This document shows positions 32,479 through 41,662 of a stretch of 52,268 bases of DNA, piece by piece. The stretch is from Exiguobacterium aurantiacum (GTDB lineage Bacteria; Bacillota; Bacilli; Exiguobacteriales; Exiguobacteriaceae). A program made the position numbers and the translations under genes. Each line of letters opens with the position of its first letter. The first letter of the stretch is position 1. The notes below the pieces were generated by a model. The model did no database searches. It worked only from the letters and a program-made list of their open reading frames with translations, and was not told the origin of the DNA. Location of the stretch: NCBI RefSeq assembly GCF_001766415.1, contig NZ_MKXO01000010.1:1-52268 (forward strand), read 5' to 3'.

Positions 32479-33363
32479 TCAATATACTTTCCGCAACTCG
32501 GTCAGATCGATCTTCTTCATCGGCAAGAACGCTGCCGTCACCCGTGCCAACTGTTCCGGCGTGCCGGTCGTCAGCATCTCTTCCATTTCCCACGGCACGA
32601 TTTGCCAGGAGACGCCGTAGCGGTCCTGTAGCCACCCGCATTGTTCGGCTTCAGGTATAGACGATAGTTCATCCCAATACGCATCAATCTGTTCTTGTGT
32701 CTCACAAAACGCAATCAACGACTGCATCTCGTTGAAAGCGAACTGGTGATGCTCGGCACTGTCCATGACGATGAACTCACGTCCAGATAAGACGAAACGG
32801 GCGTAGTTCAACTTCCCTTCTAATTCTGGGCCATCGTCTTTATCGTAACGGATCAGCTGATCGTCGAGCACGTACGAGTCCGGGAACACTGTGACCCAAT
32901 CGTCCATCGCCGCCTCGGCCCGGCCGAACGCCTCCCCGACGAACAACAGACACGGCGTCACCGTCTGGATGTCCATGCCGCCGTTGTGCATGATTTGCCA
33001 AGAGACGCCGTGCTTGTCTTTCAACCAGCCGTAACGTTCACTAAAGTCGTACGTGTCGAGCGGCGTGAGGACGTCAGCACCGTCCGATAACTTGTCCCAC
33101 AGCGTATCGACTTCTTCTGACGTCGGGAGCGAGATCATATAGGAGAAGGACGGATTCCGCTCCTTCAAGTTACCGGCACCGAGCAGTTGAAAGAACTGAC
33201 CAAAGAGTGAGACCGTGACGACCGTCGTCTCGCCAGGCGGAGTGTCGATAAGTTTCGTCGTATAGTCGACGAATGAATCCGGAAATATCGAGACGTACCA
33301 ATCGGCAATCGCTTCGACGTCTTGTTCGAACCAAATACACGGAATAATCGGTTGCGTGATCAT
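32479..33363 (-). CDS. Double PhnB-type VOC protein
   Basis: A 294-residue protein of two PhnB-like VOC domains (residues about 1-132 and 134-290), each with a PCxxF/W start (IPCIWFEQDVEAIADWYVSIFP; TPCLLFVGEAFGRAEAAMDDW) and a RYGWLKDKHGVSWQI / QCGWLQDRYGVSWQI block. This is the 3-demethylubiquinone methyltransferase-like domain name, though no methyltransferase activity is implied. It follows the quinol-monooxygenase-like gene by 14 bases in one operon, which may hint at a quinone or stress role. Confidence 0.83.
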   Translation of the reverse strand: MITQPIIPCIWFEQDVEAIADWYVSIFPDSFVDYTTKLIDTPPGETTVVTVSLFGQFFQLLGAGNLKERNPSFSYMISLPTSEEVDTLWDKLSDGADVLTPLDTYDFSERYGWLKDKHGVSWQIMHNGGMDIQTVTPCLLFVGEAFGRAEAAMDDWVTVFPDSYVLDDQLIRYDKDDGPELEGKLNYARFVLSGREFIVMDSAEHHQFAFNEMQSLIAFCETQEQIDAYWDELSSIPEAEQCGWLQDRYGVSWQIVPWEMEEMLTTGTPEQLARVTAAFLPMKKIDLTELRKVY

Positions 33364-33377
33364 CGGACTGTCTCCTT

Positions 33378-33662
33378 TCAGACCTCTTGCAAACGGTACA
33401 CGTCACGGACAGCGAGTAACGTCTCGGCAGCTTGCCGATACGCTTGATAGTGGCTTGAGTTGATATGATGGTCGAGCGCCGTCTCGTCCCGATACTTCTC
33501 GTAGAACACGAACGTACCCGGCGCATCGATCGACTCGTGTAACACGTAGGCGAGACACCCTTCTTCCTGCCGCGACGGCGGGATGACCTGATCGAGTGCT
33601 TGACGCAACTCACTCTCTTTACCCGGGTGAGCCTTTAAGATAGCTGTGATTGTAATTTCCAT
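33378..33662 (-). CDS. ABM-domain putative quinol monooxygenase (YgiN-like)
   Basis: A 94-residue ferredoxin-like dimeric protein: ITITAILKAHPGKESELRQAL, then EEGCLAYVLHESIDAPGTFVFYEKYRDETALDHHINSSHY. It fits the antibiotic biosynthesis monooxygenase domain (YgiN type, quinol oxidation), but many members have no proven reaction. GAGGAGGAACGATCA before the ATG. First gene of a two-gene operon. Confidence 0.83.
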   Translation of the reverse strand: MEITITAILKAHPGKESELRQALDQVIPPSRQEEGCLAYVLHESIDAPGTFVFYEKYRDETALDHHINSSHYQAYRQAAETLLAVRDVYRLQEV

Positions 33663-33762
33663 TGATCGTTCCTCCTCATCTTAGGACTGACGCAAAACTT
33701 TTCCCGTTTTAGAAGAGATGTATACGCAAATGGACACGCCTATTTTCAAGGCGTTCCATCGT

Positions 33763-35220
33763 TTAGACGAGTTCGTTCGCAATCTCGTTCAATTCTGCAA
33801 TCTGATCTTTCAACGAAGCCAACGCCTGTTGCTGCGACGTCGTCAACACATGCACGTCTTGACCGTTCTCTTCGAGAGCTGTCATCAGTGCTGACATTTG
33901 GCCCGTTACTTGATGGACTTTGTTCAGTTCTGATGCGACGACTTGGAGCTGGGTCGATGTCTCATCTACCGTGCTCGCTACCGTCCCTGTCGTTTGAATC
34001 ATGGAGAGAATCGACGTCCCGCTCTTACGTACTTGTTCTTCCTGCGTCGACAAACGTTCTGTACTGCCATCGATTGCCCGTTCCGTCACTTGTACCTCTT
34101 GCATGACGAGTTGGATAATATCATTGATTTGAGATGAGGCTTGGGCGGTTTGAGCCGACAAATTTCGAATCTCGGACGCAACGACGGCAAACCCTTTCCC
34201 GTGCTCACCCGCTCGCGCCGCTTCAATTGAAGCATTGAGCGACAGGAGGTTCGTCTGAGATGAAATCTGCTGAATCGTCCCCGTGATGGTCCGTACTTCT
34301 TGGAAGCGCTCCGCCAACCCTTTAAACGCATGATTGACTTCACCGATACTTAAGTTCAGTTCAGCGAGCGACCGTTCTGTCGAGTCCATGTTTTCATGCG
34401 AGACGTGAGCGTCCTGCAAGACGCCACTCACTTGAGACGTTGTCTCCTGGAGCTGCTGCTGCATTCGTTCAAACGCCTGTACAGTTGAATGGATTTGTGA
34501 AGCGACAGTTTGAATAAGACCTGCCTGTTCAGATGTCCGTTTCGTCATCGAACTGATTTGTTCCGTCACCTGTTCTGAAGCATTTGTGACTGACTCGACT
34601 GAATCATTCATCGTGAAGACAGCTCCGTGAAGCGTAGTCGCACTCGCTGTCGTTTTCGCCATTGTCAGCTCGATTTCCCCTGCATGTTGTTCTGCTTTCT
34701 CTTGCTGCGCGAACGTCTCATGCAACAACTTTGCGCCAAAGAATGACACAAAGTACGCGCCAGACAAAGCCATTGTGAGCACCGTGAACCAAATGACGAG
34801 GTCGAGCGGCGTTGCAAATGAAAAGCGCCCGGTTAACACAGCTACGACCGAGACGATCAGCGCGAGCATGCTACCGTACAGTACAAGATGCCGATTCAAG
34901 TAGATCAACGTCAATACGATGTAAAGAAAGACGACATTTTGAATCGCCACACCTGGTAGCGTCAAGATAATCGCTGAAGCCGAAATGTACATCAATGTGA
35001 CGAGCCCATACTTCAACCAAGCATGCTCTACATAGAAGCGATGGCCGAGCCATGATCCAATCTGAATGACACTCCCCACCACAATAAAACTGACTGCGTC
35101 TTGTCCGGCGAGCTCCCCGATCCAGTACAAAACACCCATAATCGGATAAGAGAGGAAAAATAAAACGATCAACATACGCGATACTAACAACGAACTTATT
35201 TTCTCAAAATGATTCACCAT
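33763..35220 (-). CDS. Methyl-accepting chemotaxis protein with polytopic sensor
   Basis: A 485-residue chemoreceptor. Residues 1-170 form about six membrane spans with almost no extracellular domain, instead of the usual two spans and a ligand-binding domain. The cytoplasmic MCP domain follows, with the signalling tip region [44 protein letters not shown]. No HAMP domain is evident. It probably couples to CheA/CheW elsewhere. Such receptors may sense membrane or energy state, which is an inference. Confidence 0.83.
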   Translation of the reverse strand: MVNHFEKISSLLVSRMLIVLFFLSYPIMGVLYWIGELAGQDAVSFIVVGSVIQIGSWLGHRFYVEHAWLKYGLVTLMYISASAIILTLPGVAIQNVVFLYIVLTLIYLNRHLVLYGSMLALIVSVVAVLTGRFSFATPLDLVIWFTVLTMALSGAYFVSFFGAKLLHETFAQQEKAEQHAGEIELTMAKTTASATTLHGAVFTMNDSVESVTNASEQVTEQISSMTKRTSEQAGLIQTVASQIHSTVQAFERMQQQLQETTSQVSGVLQDAHVSHENMDSTERSLAELNLSIGEVNHAFKGLAERFQEVRTITGTIQQISSQTNLLSLNASIEAARAGEHGKGFAVVASEIRNLSAQTAQASSQINDIIQLVMQEVQVTERAIDGSTERLSTQEEQVRKSGTSILSMIQTTGTVASTVDETSTQLQVVASELNKVHQVTGQMSALMTALEENGQDVHVLTTSQQQALASLKDQIAELNEIANELV

Positions 35221-35321
35221 GATTGTTGCCTTCTTTCAGTAGAATAGAGATCTACACTATACTTCGGTGCATTTTTTCCAATATGAAGTTTGTTTTTCGC
35301 TATTTTTCTTACATTGACTAA

Positions 35322-35378
35322 ACAAATAAAAACTGTCCCTCAAATTGTCATTTGTACTTAACAATTGAGGGACAGTTT
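35322..35378 (-). terminator. Terminator of the MMPL operon
   Basis: An AAACTGTCCCTCAA-type arm (18 bp with one bulged base) and a T-rich tail on the minus strand, 23 bases beyond the MMPL stop. Confidence 0.8.
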
Positions 35379-35400
35379 AATTGAATGACGTCTTGTTTAG

Positions 35401-38052
35401 TCATTTATTCTTTCGTTTGAACGGCCACCAGACACCGTCTCCGAACGATACGGTGATCGCCGGGATGAGAAGTGGCAGCACGATCAACCCGTACAACAAC
35501 AGACCGGTGATGACGATCGTCGCGATCTGGACGAGGCTGAGTACACCAGACGGAATCATCGCCCCGAACGTCCCGGCGAGGATGACGGCCGCCGTCATGA
35601 TGACCGTCCCCATCTTCGTCATGGCGTGGACGAGCGCGTCACGTACCGTCATCCCGTTAATCGATTCTTCACGGAACCGATCGAGTAGGAAGATCGAGTA
35701 GTCAATGCCGAGCGCGATCAACATGACGAACCCGAAGAACGGTACGGCCCAGCTGATGCCGTCATAACCGAGCCCTTCAACGAAGATGAGCTCCGTGATC
35801 GCCGCTGACGTGTAGTACGTGAGCAACAGTGACCCGATCATATAGAGCGGCATGATCATCGAACGGAATAGTACCGTCAAAACGACGAACAGCGTCACGA
35901 GCATGATGGCGACGGTCCGATTGAAGTCGTTTGTCGATGTCTCGTTTAAATCGCTGTTAATGCTTGAAATCCCGGCGTAACCGATGGTCGCGTCATCAAA
36001 CGGGGTGTCCGTGACGACACGTTCCATCGTCTGTTTCAACGTTTCGACCGTATCGATCGCTTCCGGCGAGTACGGATCCATATCAAGGATGACCTCGAGT
36101 TGTGTCGCCGTCCCCTCGTCGAACACGTAACGTTCGACGGCCGGGGCGAACTCATCTGACGTGAGCGTTCCTTCCGGTAAATAGACGCCCGTATCACGCA
36201 GGTTGTCCGCTTCACTGAGTGCCGAGAGGAACGCCACCGCGTCGCCAAGACCGGTTTCGATTTGCGCGAGCCCAGCGTTCGCTTCACCGACACCAGTCGC
36301 GAGTTGGCCGAGTCCCGATCCGAGCTCACCGACTTGCGCACCTTGCGCCGTCAACACAGACGCTGCTTCATTGATACCCGCCTCGATCTGACTAAGACCA
36401 CCAGACACTTGCTGCAGTTGCGCCACGGTCGCCGGGATGTTTTGCGTTGCCGTGAGACCTTGTCCGATCAAACCGAGTTGGGCGTTCAGTTGGCCGAGTC
36501 CCGCCGCCGCTTCTGCGAGCGGCGCCCCGGCGTTCGTCGTACCAGCCGGCAGTTGACTGACGACCGCGTCTAGACCGGTCTCGACTTGAGCGAGCCCGTC
36601 TTGCACATCACCGAGACCGGTCTCTGCCTCGGCAAGCCCTGAACTCACTTGTTCGAGTTGCGTATCGACATAAAAATCATCGATGACGTCACCGGTCGGA
36701 CGTGTGATCGAACGGACACCGCTCACACCATCGACTTTTTCTAATTCGCTCGCGAACTTCTCGATGTACGAAATATCCGACTCGGTCAGTTCCGACTCTT
36801 GTTTCAAGATAATTTGAACCGGGAGCGATTCGCCTTGCCCGAACCCTTCCGAGATCAAATTGAGACCGCGCACCGAGTCATAATCGTCACCGATCTCATC
36901 GACCGTATTGAACGACCGGGCATCGTCGTACGTGAACAACACCGGCACGGTGATCAGTGCGACGACAAGGATCGAGACGAACGGACGATTGACCGAGATG
37001 CGGCTGAATCCGGCCCACAGCTTGCTGTCGTGATGCTCGCCTGCTTTTTTCGACGGCCAGAACAAGCGATTCTTGAGCGTCGCCATAAAGAACGGCACAA
37101 CCGTGAACAAGATAAGCAACAAGACGGCAATCCCGACCGCGACCGCGACGGCCGACTTGAAGATAGGAAAATCGGCAAATCCGATCGCGGCGAAGCCGAC
37201 GAATACGGCGAGACCACTAATGAGCACCGTCCGCCCAGCCGTCTTATACGTGTTGACGATGGCGTCCTCGATCGCGTGCCCGGCGCTGAGTTCTTCTTTA
37301 TACCGGCTAAGAAGCAGGATGCAGTAGTCGGTCCCAATCCCGAACAAAATCGCCACGAGGAAAATTTGTGTGTAGTTCGAGACCGGGAAACCGAACCAGT
37401 CGACGAAGAACGCGACGAACGATTGGCTGAGGAGATAGGTGAACCCGACCGCGATCAACGGAATGAACGGGGTCACGATTGAACGGAACACGAGCAAGAG
37501 CAGTCCGAAGATCAACACGACCGTGATGATCTCGGTCTTCTTCAACCCTTCCTGCGCACTCAAGTTCACATCGTTGTTGATGATTTCTTCACCTGTGATG
37601 TAGACGGTCTCGTCTGTCGGGAGGATGTTCTCGCGGACATCGTCCGCGAAAGCGTTGATGTCCTCCATCGATCCTTCGACCGTGATCGGGACGAGGACGA
37701 TACGTTCATCTTCCGAGACGAGTTGTGCCTCCGTCTCGGCGTTCTCGAACGGGTCGAGCACATCTTTGACGACCGTATCATTTTGTTCCAGCTCGTCGAT
37801 TACCCGGGCAATATCGGCCCGTTCGGCATCTCCGAGCGCTTCAAATTCATAGACGAGCGAAATCGTCTTATCGCTTTTGCCCGCAGCATTCAAGATGTCT
37901 TGCGCGCGTTGCGAGTCCATGTCTTCAGACAGTTGGAAACTTCCCGCCTGTTCTGCCTGTTCGGTCAAGTTTGGTGCCGCGACGAACAAGGCCGCCGTCA
38001 ACACGACGAGACCGATCAAGATGCCGAAGCGCCATTGAATAATTTTGCGCAC
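35401..38052 (-). CDS. MMPL/RND-type efflux transporter with heptad-repeat insert
   Basis: An 883-residue MMPL-family protein with 12 spans: one N-terminal, then two groups of six. TDYCILLLSRYKEEL and IDYSIFLLDRFREE are the conserved blocks of each half. The second periplasmic-type loop is longer than in YdfJ-like relatives and carries a run of glycine-rich heptads (GLGDVQDGL, GLSQIEAGI, GLGQLATGV, GLAQIETGL; about residues 480-625), as in YhgE/Pip proteins. It should export lipids or hydrophobic drugs using the proton gradient. It directly follows the MarR gene with a three-base gap. Confidence 0.87.
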   Translation of the reverse strand: MRKIIQWRFGILIGLVVLTAALFVAAPNLTEQAEQAGSFQLSEDMDSQRAQDILNAAGKSDKTISLVYEFEALGDAERADIARVIDELEQNDTVVKDVLDPFENAETEAQLVSEDERIVLVPITVEGSMEDINAFADDVRENILPTDETVYITGEEIINNDVNLSAQEGLKKTEIITVVLIFGLLLLVFRSIVTPFIPLIAVGFTYLLSQSFVAFFVDWFGFPVSNYTQIFLVAILFGIGTDYCILLLSRYKEELSAGHAIEDAIVNTYKTAGRTVLISGLAVFVGFAAIGFADFPIFKSAVAVAVGIAVLLLILFTVVPFFMATLKNRLFWPSKKAGEHHDSKLWAGFSRISVNRPFVSILVVALITVPVLFTYDDARSFNTVDEIGDDYDSVRGLNLISEGFGQGESLPVQIILKQESELTESDISYIEKFASELEKVDGVSGVRSITRPTGDVIDDFYVDTQLEQVSSGLAEAETGLGDVQDGLAQVETGLDAVVSQLPAGTTNAGAPLAEAAAGLGQLNAQLGLIGQGLTATQNIPATVAQLQQVSGGLSQIEAGINEAASVLTAQGAQVGELGSGLGQLATGVGEANAGLAQIETGLGDAVAFLSALSEADNLRDTGVYLPEGTLTSDEFAPAVERYVFDEGTATQLEVILDMDPYSPEAIDTVETLKQTMERVVTDTPFDDATIGYAGISSINSDLNETSTNDFNRTVAIMLVTLFVVLTVLFRSMIMPLYMIGSLLLTYYTSAAITELIFVEGLGYDGISWAVPFFGFVMLIALGIDYSIFLLDRFREESINGMTVRDALVHAMTKMGTVIMTAAVILAGTFGAMIPSGVLSLVQIATIVITGLLLYGLIVLPLLIPAITVSFGDGVWWPFKRKNK

Positions 38053-38055
38053 GTG

Positions 38056-38499
38056 TTATTCCTCCCCAATTCGAAGCAGCTCTTTGATTTTCCGGAACGT
38101 CCGGACGAACTGTTCGATCTCTGCCTCATCTATTTTCCCGTCGAGTAGTGACTCGACATAATGGTAGACGGCCGTATCTGCCTGTTCGACGACGTGGTGT
38201 CCCGCCGCTGTCAGTTCGATCAACCGTTCGCGTTGGTCTTGCCCGCGTCGACTGACGACGAGCTGTTTCTCAACGAGTTTTTTTAAGCGGTTTGAAACGG
38301 CGCTCTTATGCACACCTTGTTTCATCGCCAACTGACCTGCTTGAATCGGGCCGAACTGTTCGAGCAGTTTTAATAGTTGGAGCTGTTCACGCGAATACTC
38401 GCGCCAAACGTCGCCTTCCATCGCCTCAATGACATGTTCCGCTCCGTGGAACATGACTTCTTCAAATAGTTGGACGGCCTCCCGCATCAATTCTTTCAT
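38056..38499 (-). CDS. MarR-family repressor of the MMPL transporter
   Basis: A 147-residue winged-helix regulator: EQLQLLKLLEQFGPIQAGQLAMKQGVHKSAVSNRLKKLVEKQLV is the HTH, and RRGQDQRERLIELTAAG the wing. Placed first in an operon with the MMPL transporter and behind an operator that overlaps its promoter, so it is probably an autoregulated, ligand-released repressor of efflux. The ligand is unknown. Confidence 0.87.
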   Translation of the reverse strand: MKELMREAVQLFEEVMFHGAEHVIEAMEGDVWREYSREQLQLLKLLEQFGPIQAGQLAMKQGVHKSAVSNRLKKLVEKQLVVSRRGQDQRERLIELTAAGHHVVEQADTAVYHYVESLLDGKIDEAEIEQFVRTFRKIKELLRIGEE

Positions 38500-38513
38500 T
38501 TTGGTTTACCCCC

Positions 38514-38547
38514 TAAACTAGTTAGAGATAGTTTATGCCCTAAACTA
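38514..38547. promoter_or_regulatory. Operator repeats of the MarR-MMPL operon
   Basis: TAAACTA (38514-38520) and its complement TAGTTTA (38529-38535) form a dyad with an 8-base gap; a third TAAACTA is at 38541-38547. The dyad overlaps the -10 box of the operon promoter, as for a repressor site. Confidence 0.65.
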
Positions 38548-38558
38548 GATGAGGTCAA
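38530..38558 (-). promoter_or_regulatory. SigA promoter of the MarR-MMPL operon
   Basis: Minus-strand -35 TTGACC (38558-38553) and -10 TAAACT (38535-38530) with 17-bp spacing. Confidence 0.6.
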
Positions 38559-38560
38559 AT

Positions 38561-38593
38561 AAAAAGACCGATGAAGTAGGCGCTTCATCGGTC
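38561..38593 (-). terminator. Rho-independent terminator
   Basis: GACCGATGAAG/CTTCATCGGTC stem with T5 on the minus strand at the end of the GNAT gene. Confidence 0.85.
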
Positions 38594-39088
38594 CATTTCG
38601 TAAACGTATGTGTAAAAAGATAAGAATCGTCCTTCCCATTCAATCTGATGTATTTCATCTTCACGAGAAAAGCCAGAACGCATCAAGACGTGTTGGGACG
38701 CCTTGTTATCTGTCGTCGTCTTGGCAATCAATCGTGTGAATCGAGGAAGGTTAAGCGTAAGTAATTGCTGAAGAGCTGCGGTGGCATATCCACGACCTAC
38801 ATAGTCCCCACCGATTCGATAGCCGATTTCCCCGGTCTCGAAATTGACATGATGGACGTTGAGACGCCCCACGATGGACTCACCATGCCAAATCAAATAA
38901 TAATATCCATCCCCGTTCACTTGTTCGGCCAACAAATGTTCTAACGTCTGACGAAATGCTTCAGGTTCATAGTACGCGTCTCCACGGCTCGGGACGTAAC
39001 GTTCGAAATAGGGTCGGTTCTCACATTCAAACGTGTACAATGCGATTTCGTCCTGTATGCGCAACGGTTTCAGACTCACCCGATTCAC
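38585..39088 (-). CDS. GNAT acetyltransferase, RimJ/RimL type
   Basis: A 167-residue enzyme: VSLKPLRIQDEIALYTFECENRPYFERYVPSRGDAYY, EIGYRIGGDYVGRGYATAALQQLL (acetyl-CoA loop) and TTTDNKASQHVLMRSGF. Similar to B. subtilis YjcK-type enzymes that acetylate ribosomal or other N-termini; the target is not known. The stop codon overlaps its terminator. Confidence 0.82.
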   Translation of the reverse strand: MNRVSLKPLRIQDEIALYTFECENRPYFERYVPSRGDAYYEPEAFRQTLEHLLAEQVNGDGYYYLIWHGESIVGRLNVHHVNFETGEIGYRIGGDYVGRGYATAALQQLLTLNLPRFTRLIAKTTTDNKASQHVLMRSGFSREDEIHQIEWEGRFLSFYTYVYEMDR

Positions 39089-39127
39089 GTAATTAACGCC
39101 TCCTTTCTCAAAATCGTATCGTCGTGA

Positions 39128-39154
39128 TCAAAAAAACCTTCCGCAGAAGGTTTA
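39128..39154 (-). terminator. Rho-independent terminator
   Basis: AAACCTTC/GGAAGGTTT stem with T7 on the minus strand after the FAD oxidoreductase gene. Confidence 0.8.
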
Positions 39155-40093
39155 GGACCGCATCGCTGCCGCAACGCGGAGACCCGAGACGTACGCACTT
39201 TCAAACCGGGTCCGCCCTGAAGCATCGTCCGGCTCGAGAAAGACGTCGCCCGCCAAGTAAATCGGTGCGTCGTTCAATTTATAGTACGGCTCGTGCCAAA
39301 CGTCTGTCGCCTGGGCGTAGCGCCACCGCTTCAACTGTCTCGACTGAATCGGTGCGTCTCCGGTCACAGTTGTTAGCAACCGCTCGATTTCTAGAAGCGT
39401 GTCTTCAGCAGGACGCTCATACCAAGCTTCACTCCACGCCTCATCCATGTAGACGCTGACGAGTTCTGACGTCGAGATGCCTTTTTGACGGTTATTGATG
39501 ATTTTCAACAGACCAGGTGCCAAGTCCGTATCGATAATCCCGTCCGCACCGATTTGGGTGTCGCCCGCGAACTCGAACAACCCGACGAACGTCGGGGCGT
39601 AAGTCAGCTCACGCAACGACTCAGCCACCTGACTCGATAAGTCAGCGAGCAGCTCGAACGTCTGTGGGAGCGGTGACGTGATGAGGAGAAGGTCATAGTG
39701 GCGCGTCGCCACATCTGTCGTGACGATGACCGTCCCACTCTCCATACTGACCGCCTCGACCCGCTCGTTCAATTGGACGGTCAAGCCGTCTGCCAACTGT
39801 TTGGCGAGCGCGTTCATGCCGTCACGGGCGATGTACCGCGGATACGGGTCGGCGTACCAGACGCTTACCCAGTCCCGCTCGACCCAATCGGCGACCGCCT
39901 GTTTAAGCGCTTCCCCGCGTACGGTGAAATAGACGGCCCCGTGATCGGCTTTCCCGGCCCCGATCCGTCGGGTCGCCAAGCGTCCACCGACGCTCTGGCT
40001 CTTCTCAATCAGTTCAACCGTATGTCCTTGCCGGACGAGTTCCCGTGCTGCGACAATCCCACTAAGTCCTGCCCCAATGATTCCAATATTCAT
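39152..40093 (-). CDS. FAD-dependent oxidoreductase, renalase/amine-oxidase-like
   Basis: A 313-residue flavoprotein. NIGIIGAGLSGIVAARELVRQGHTVELIEKSQSVGGR is a complete FAD-binding start with GxGxxG, Glu and GGR. The end has APIYLAGDVFLEPDDASGRTRFESAYVSGLRVA, the second FAD contact. The length and layout fit renalase-like proteins that oxidise wrongly reduced nicotinamide cofactors, but the substrate is not proven. ATG 40093 is seven bases after AGGGGG; the first ATG (40099) is too close to that site. Confidence 0.82.
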   Translation of the reverse strand: MNIGIIGAGLSGIVAARELVRQGHTVELIEKSQSVGGRLATRRIGAGKADHGAVYFTVRGEALKQAVADWVERDWVSVWYADPYPRYIARDGMNALAKQLADGLTVQLNERVEAVSMESGTVIVTTDVATRHYDLLLITSPLPQTFELLADLSSQVAESLRELTYAPTFVGLFEFAGDTQIGADGIIDTDLAPGLLKIINNRQKGISTSELVSVYMDEAWSEAWYERPAEDTLLEIERLLTTVTGDAPIQSRQLKRWRYAQATDVWHEPYYKLNDAPIYLAGDVFLEPDDASGRTRFESAYVSGLRVAAAMRS

Positions 40094-40159
40094 GTGCATT
40101 CCCCCTCTTTTAGGAAGATTGTATCACGAGTCAGCGTGTCACATCAGACTCGATGCGCT

Positions 40160-40864
40160 TCATGCCGAGCGGTTCCACTGCTCGTCATACGCCCGACGTG
40201 CGTCTTCATACATGACCGCAAACCGACTGACGATGAACGGACGAATGAGTGACGTCGCGACAAGAAAAATCCATGAGCCGAGAACGACCAATTCGAGCTG
40301 TATGTAAAAAATCCAACCGACTAAATACATCGGGATAAACGGCAAAATTAGTTTGAACGCATCCCATTTTTGTCCGCGCATCAAATCCCTTGATTTCGTA
40401 ATTGCCTCTGTAATGGAAAGGTCCGGCTCGTCGCGCAAGATGAAATACGTGAATGCATACGAGAAGTACTTCACGATGCCAGGTACGACCAACAATAGTG
40501 TCCATAAGACTTGGAACAACATGACGAGAAGCGTCGCAAGCAGGTGCTTCCCGTAGCGGTGACGAAACGGAGCGAAGACGTCACTCAATCGAACTGTCTG
40601 GCCTCGTACCGTCTCTAACATAATCCAGTTGTATCCGACGATAACTGGGTAGAGGGCTATGTAAAATAAGATACCACCAAGACTAAGGACGGTCAGCGCA
40701 ACAGATTCTATCGCCAAGCCGTAATAGGTCGTGTCTACCATCAATCCTATCTCTAATAGAACCGAGCACGCGAACGACCAGATGAGCAACATCCCCGTCT
40801 TCCCTTTTAACGCAGTATGCGCTCGCTCATTCCATGTGTGAACTATATTGTTTCCTCTTTTCAT
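40160..40864 (-). CDS. DUF975 family membrane protein
   Basis: A 234-residue membrane protein with about six spans. The DUF975 signature is plain: GIVKYFSYAFTYFILRDEPDLSITEAITKSRDLMRGQKWDAFKL. Function unknown. The frame is open to 40930, but ATG 40864 has CAGGAAAC eight bases before it. Confidence 0.8.
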   Translation of the reverse strand: MKRGNNIVHTWNERAHTALKGKTGMLLIWSFACSVLLEIGLMVDTTYYGLAIESVALTVLSLGGILFYIALYPVIVGYNWIMLETVRGQTVRLSDVFAPFRHRYGKHLLATLLVMLFQVLWTLLLVVPGIVKYFSYAFTYFILRDEPDLSITEAITKSRDLMRGQKWDAFKLILPFIPMYLVGWIFYIQLELVVLGSWIFLVATSLIRPFIVSRFAVMYEDARRAYDEQWNRSA

Positions 40865-40916
40865 TCGTGTTTCCTGTCTTATACGTAACGCGACATGAAA
40901 TGTTTCAAACTCCATA

Positions 40917-40942
40917 GAAAAACAGGGCATCGCCCTGTTTTT
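40917..40942 (-). terminator. Rho-independent terminator
   Basis: AAAACAGGGC/GCCCTGTTTT stem; T5 on both strands. It serves the ydhK-like gene on the minus strand. Confidence 0.8.
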
Positions 40943-40952
40943 AGTCTTCTCG

Positions 40953-41531
40953 TCACTCTTTCGGTTCTAATTCATTTTCAGTCACCCATTTATGATTCGT
41001 CACTTCTTCTCCGTCTTGCAACATGAAGTTGACCATATACACGGTCGTTTGTTCACTGGAGTCGATCGTCGCGGTCGCGCCGTCCATGCCTTCCATATGA
41101 TCGGCCTGAAGCGTCACCTCGGTCCCATCAGCAAGCGGGGCCGGTTCGGATGTATCGAGTTCTTCATGAATCACCCATTTGTGATTCTCGACCGGTTCCC
41201 CGCCATCTGTCGGTGTATACGTGACCGCGTAAGCTGTAGTCTCATAAGCACCGACGATTTTCGCTTCCGCGCCTTCCATCTCAAGCATATGGTCCGCAGT
41301 CAACACGGCCATCGAATCAATCGGATACGTCGGGTCTGCCGCTTCTTCTAACTCGGCAGGCACCTCACCCGATCCCGAATGGTCCATCGCGCCATGCTCC
41401 TCTTCTTCCTCTGCGATTTGTTCTTCTGTCACGTCAATCGCTTGGTCTTCTTCTGTCGTATCACCGCAGGCGGCGAGTGACGTCGCGAGCAACATGGCAC
41501 CAAGTGTCGTCGCCCATTTCTTTTGTTTCAT
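40953..41531 (-). CDS. ydhK: YdhK family lipoprotein with two DUF1541 domains
   Basis: A 192-residue exported protein: signal with lipobox LAAC (Cys22), an acidic low-complexity linker with HGAMDHSGSG, then two DUF1541 repeats (residues about 70-125 and 133-190), each with a ADHMxxMxGAxA core and an ENHKWVIHEEL / TNHKWVTENEL end. The Met/His content hints at metal binding, and the family is known near copper genes, but a function is not proven. Confidence 0.87.
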   Translation of the reverse strand: MKQKKWATTLGAMLLATSLAACGDTTEEDQAIDVTEEQIAEEEEEHGAMDHSGSGEVPAELEEAADPTYPIDSMAVLTADHMLEMEGAEAKIVGAYETTAYAVTYTPTDGGEPVENHKWVIHEELDTSEPAPLADGTEVTLQADHMEGMDGATATIDSSEQTTVYMVNFMLQDGEEVTNHKWVTENELEPKE

Positions 41532-41621
41532 CGAATCGCTCCCCTCATTTGTGCCGTCTCATATTTACTGTACCCTGATTGCGCTCGGACAAGACATTTG
41601 TAGCGGATTCGTTATCTAACT

Positions 41622-41655
41622 GAAAAAACCGTCCTCGAACGAATCGAGGCACGGT
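41622..41655 (-). terminator. Rho-independent terminator
   Basis: ACCGTCCTCGA/TCGAGGcACGGT stem with T6 on the minus strand after the MFS gene. Confidence 0.8.
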
Positions 41656-41662
41656 CTTCGAA

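Noticed and set aside
33740-33765. ACGCCT/AGGCGT hairpin after the chemoreceptor gene as terminator
   Set aside because: No T-run follows on the minus strand; too weak to call.
36799-37482. Long plus-strand ORF (227 codons) inside the MMPL gene
   Set aside because: Extreme charge bias (Arg, Asp, Glu) from antisense reading of a membrane protein gene; no start signal.
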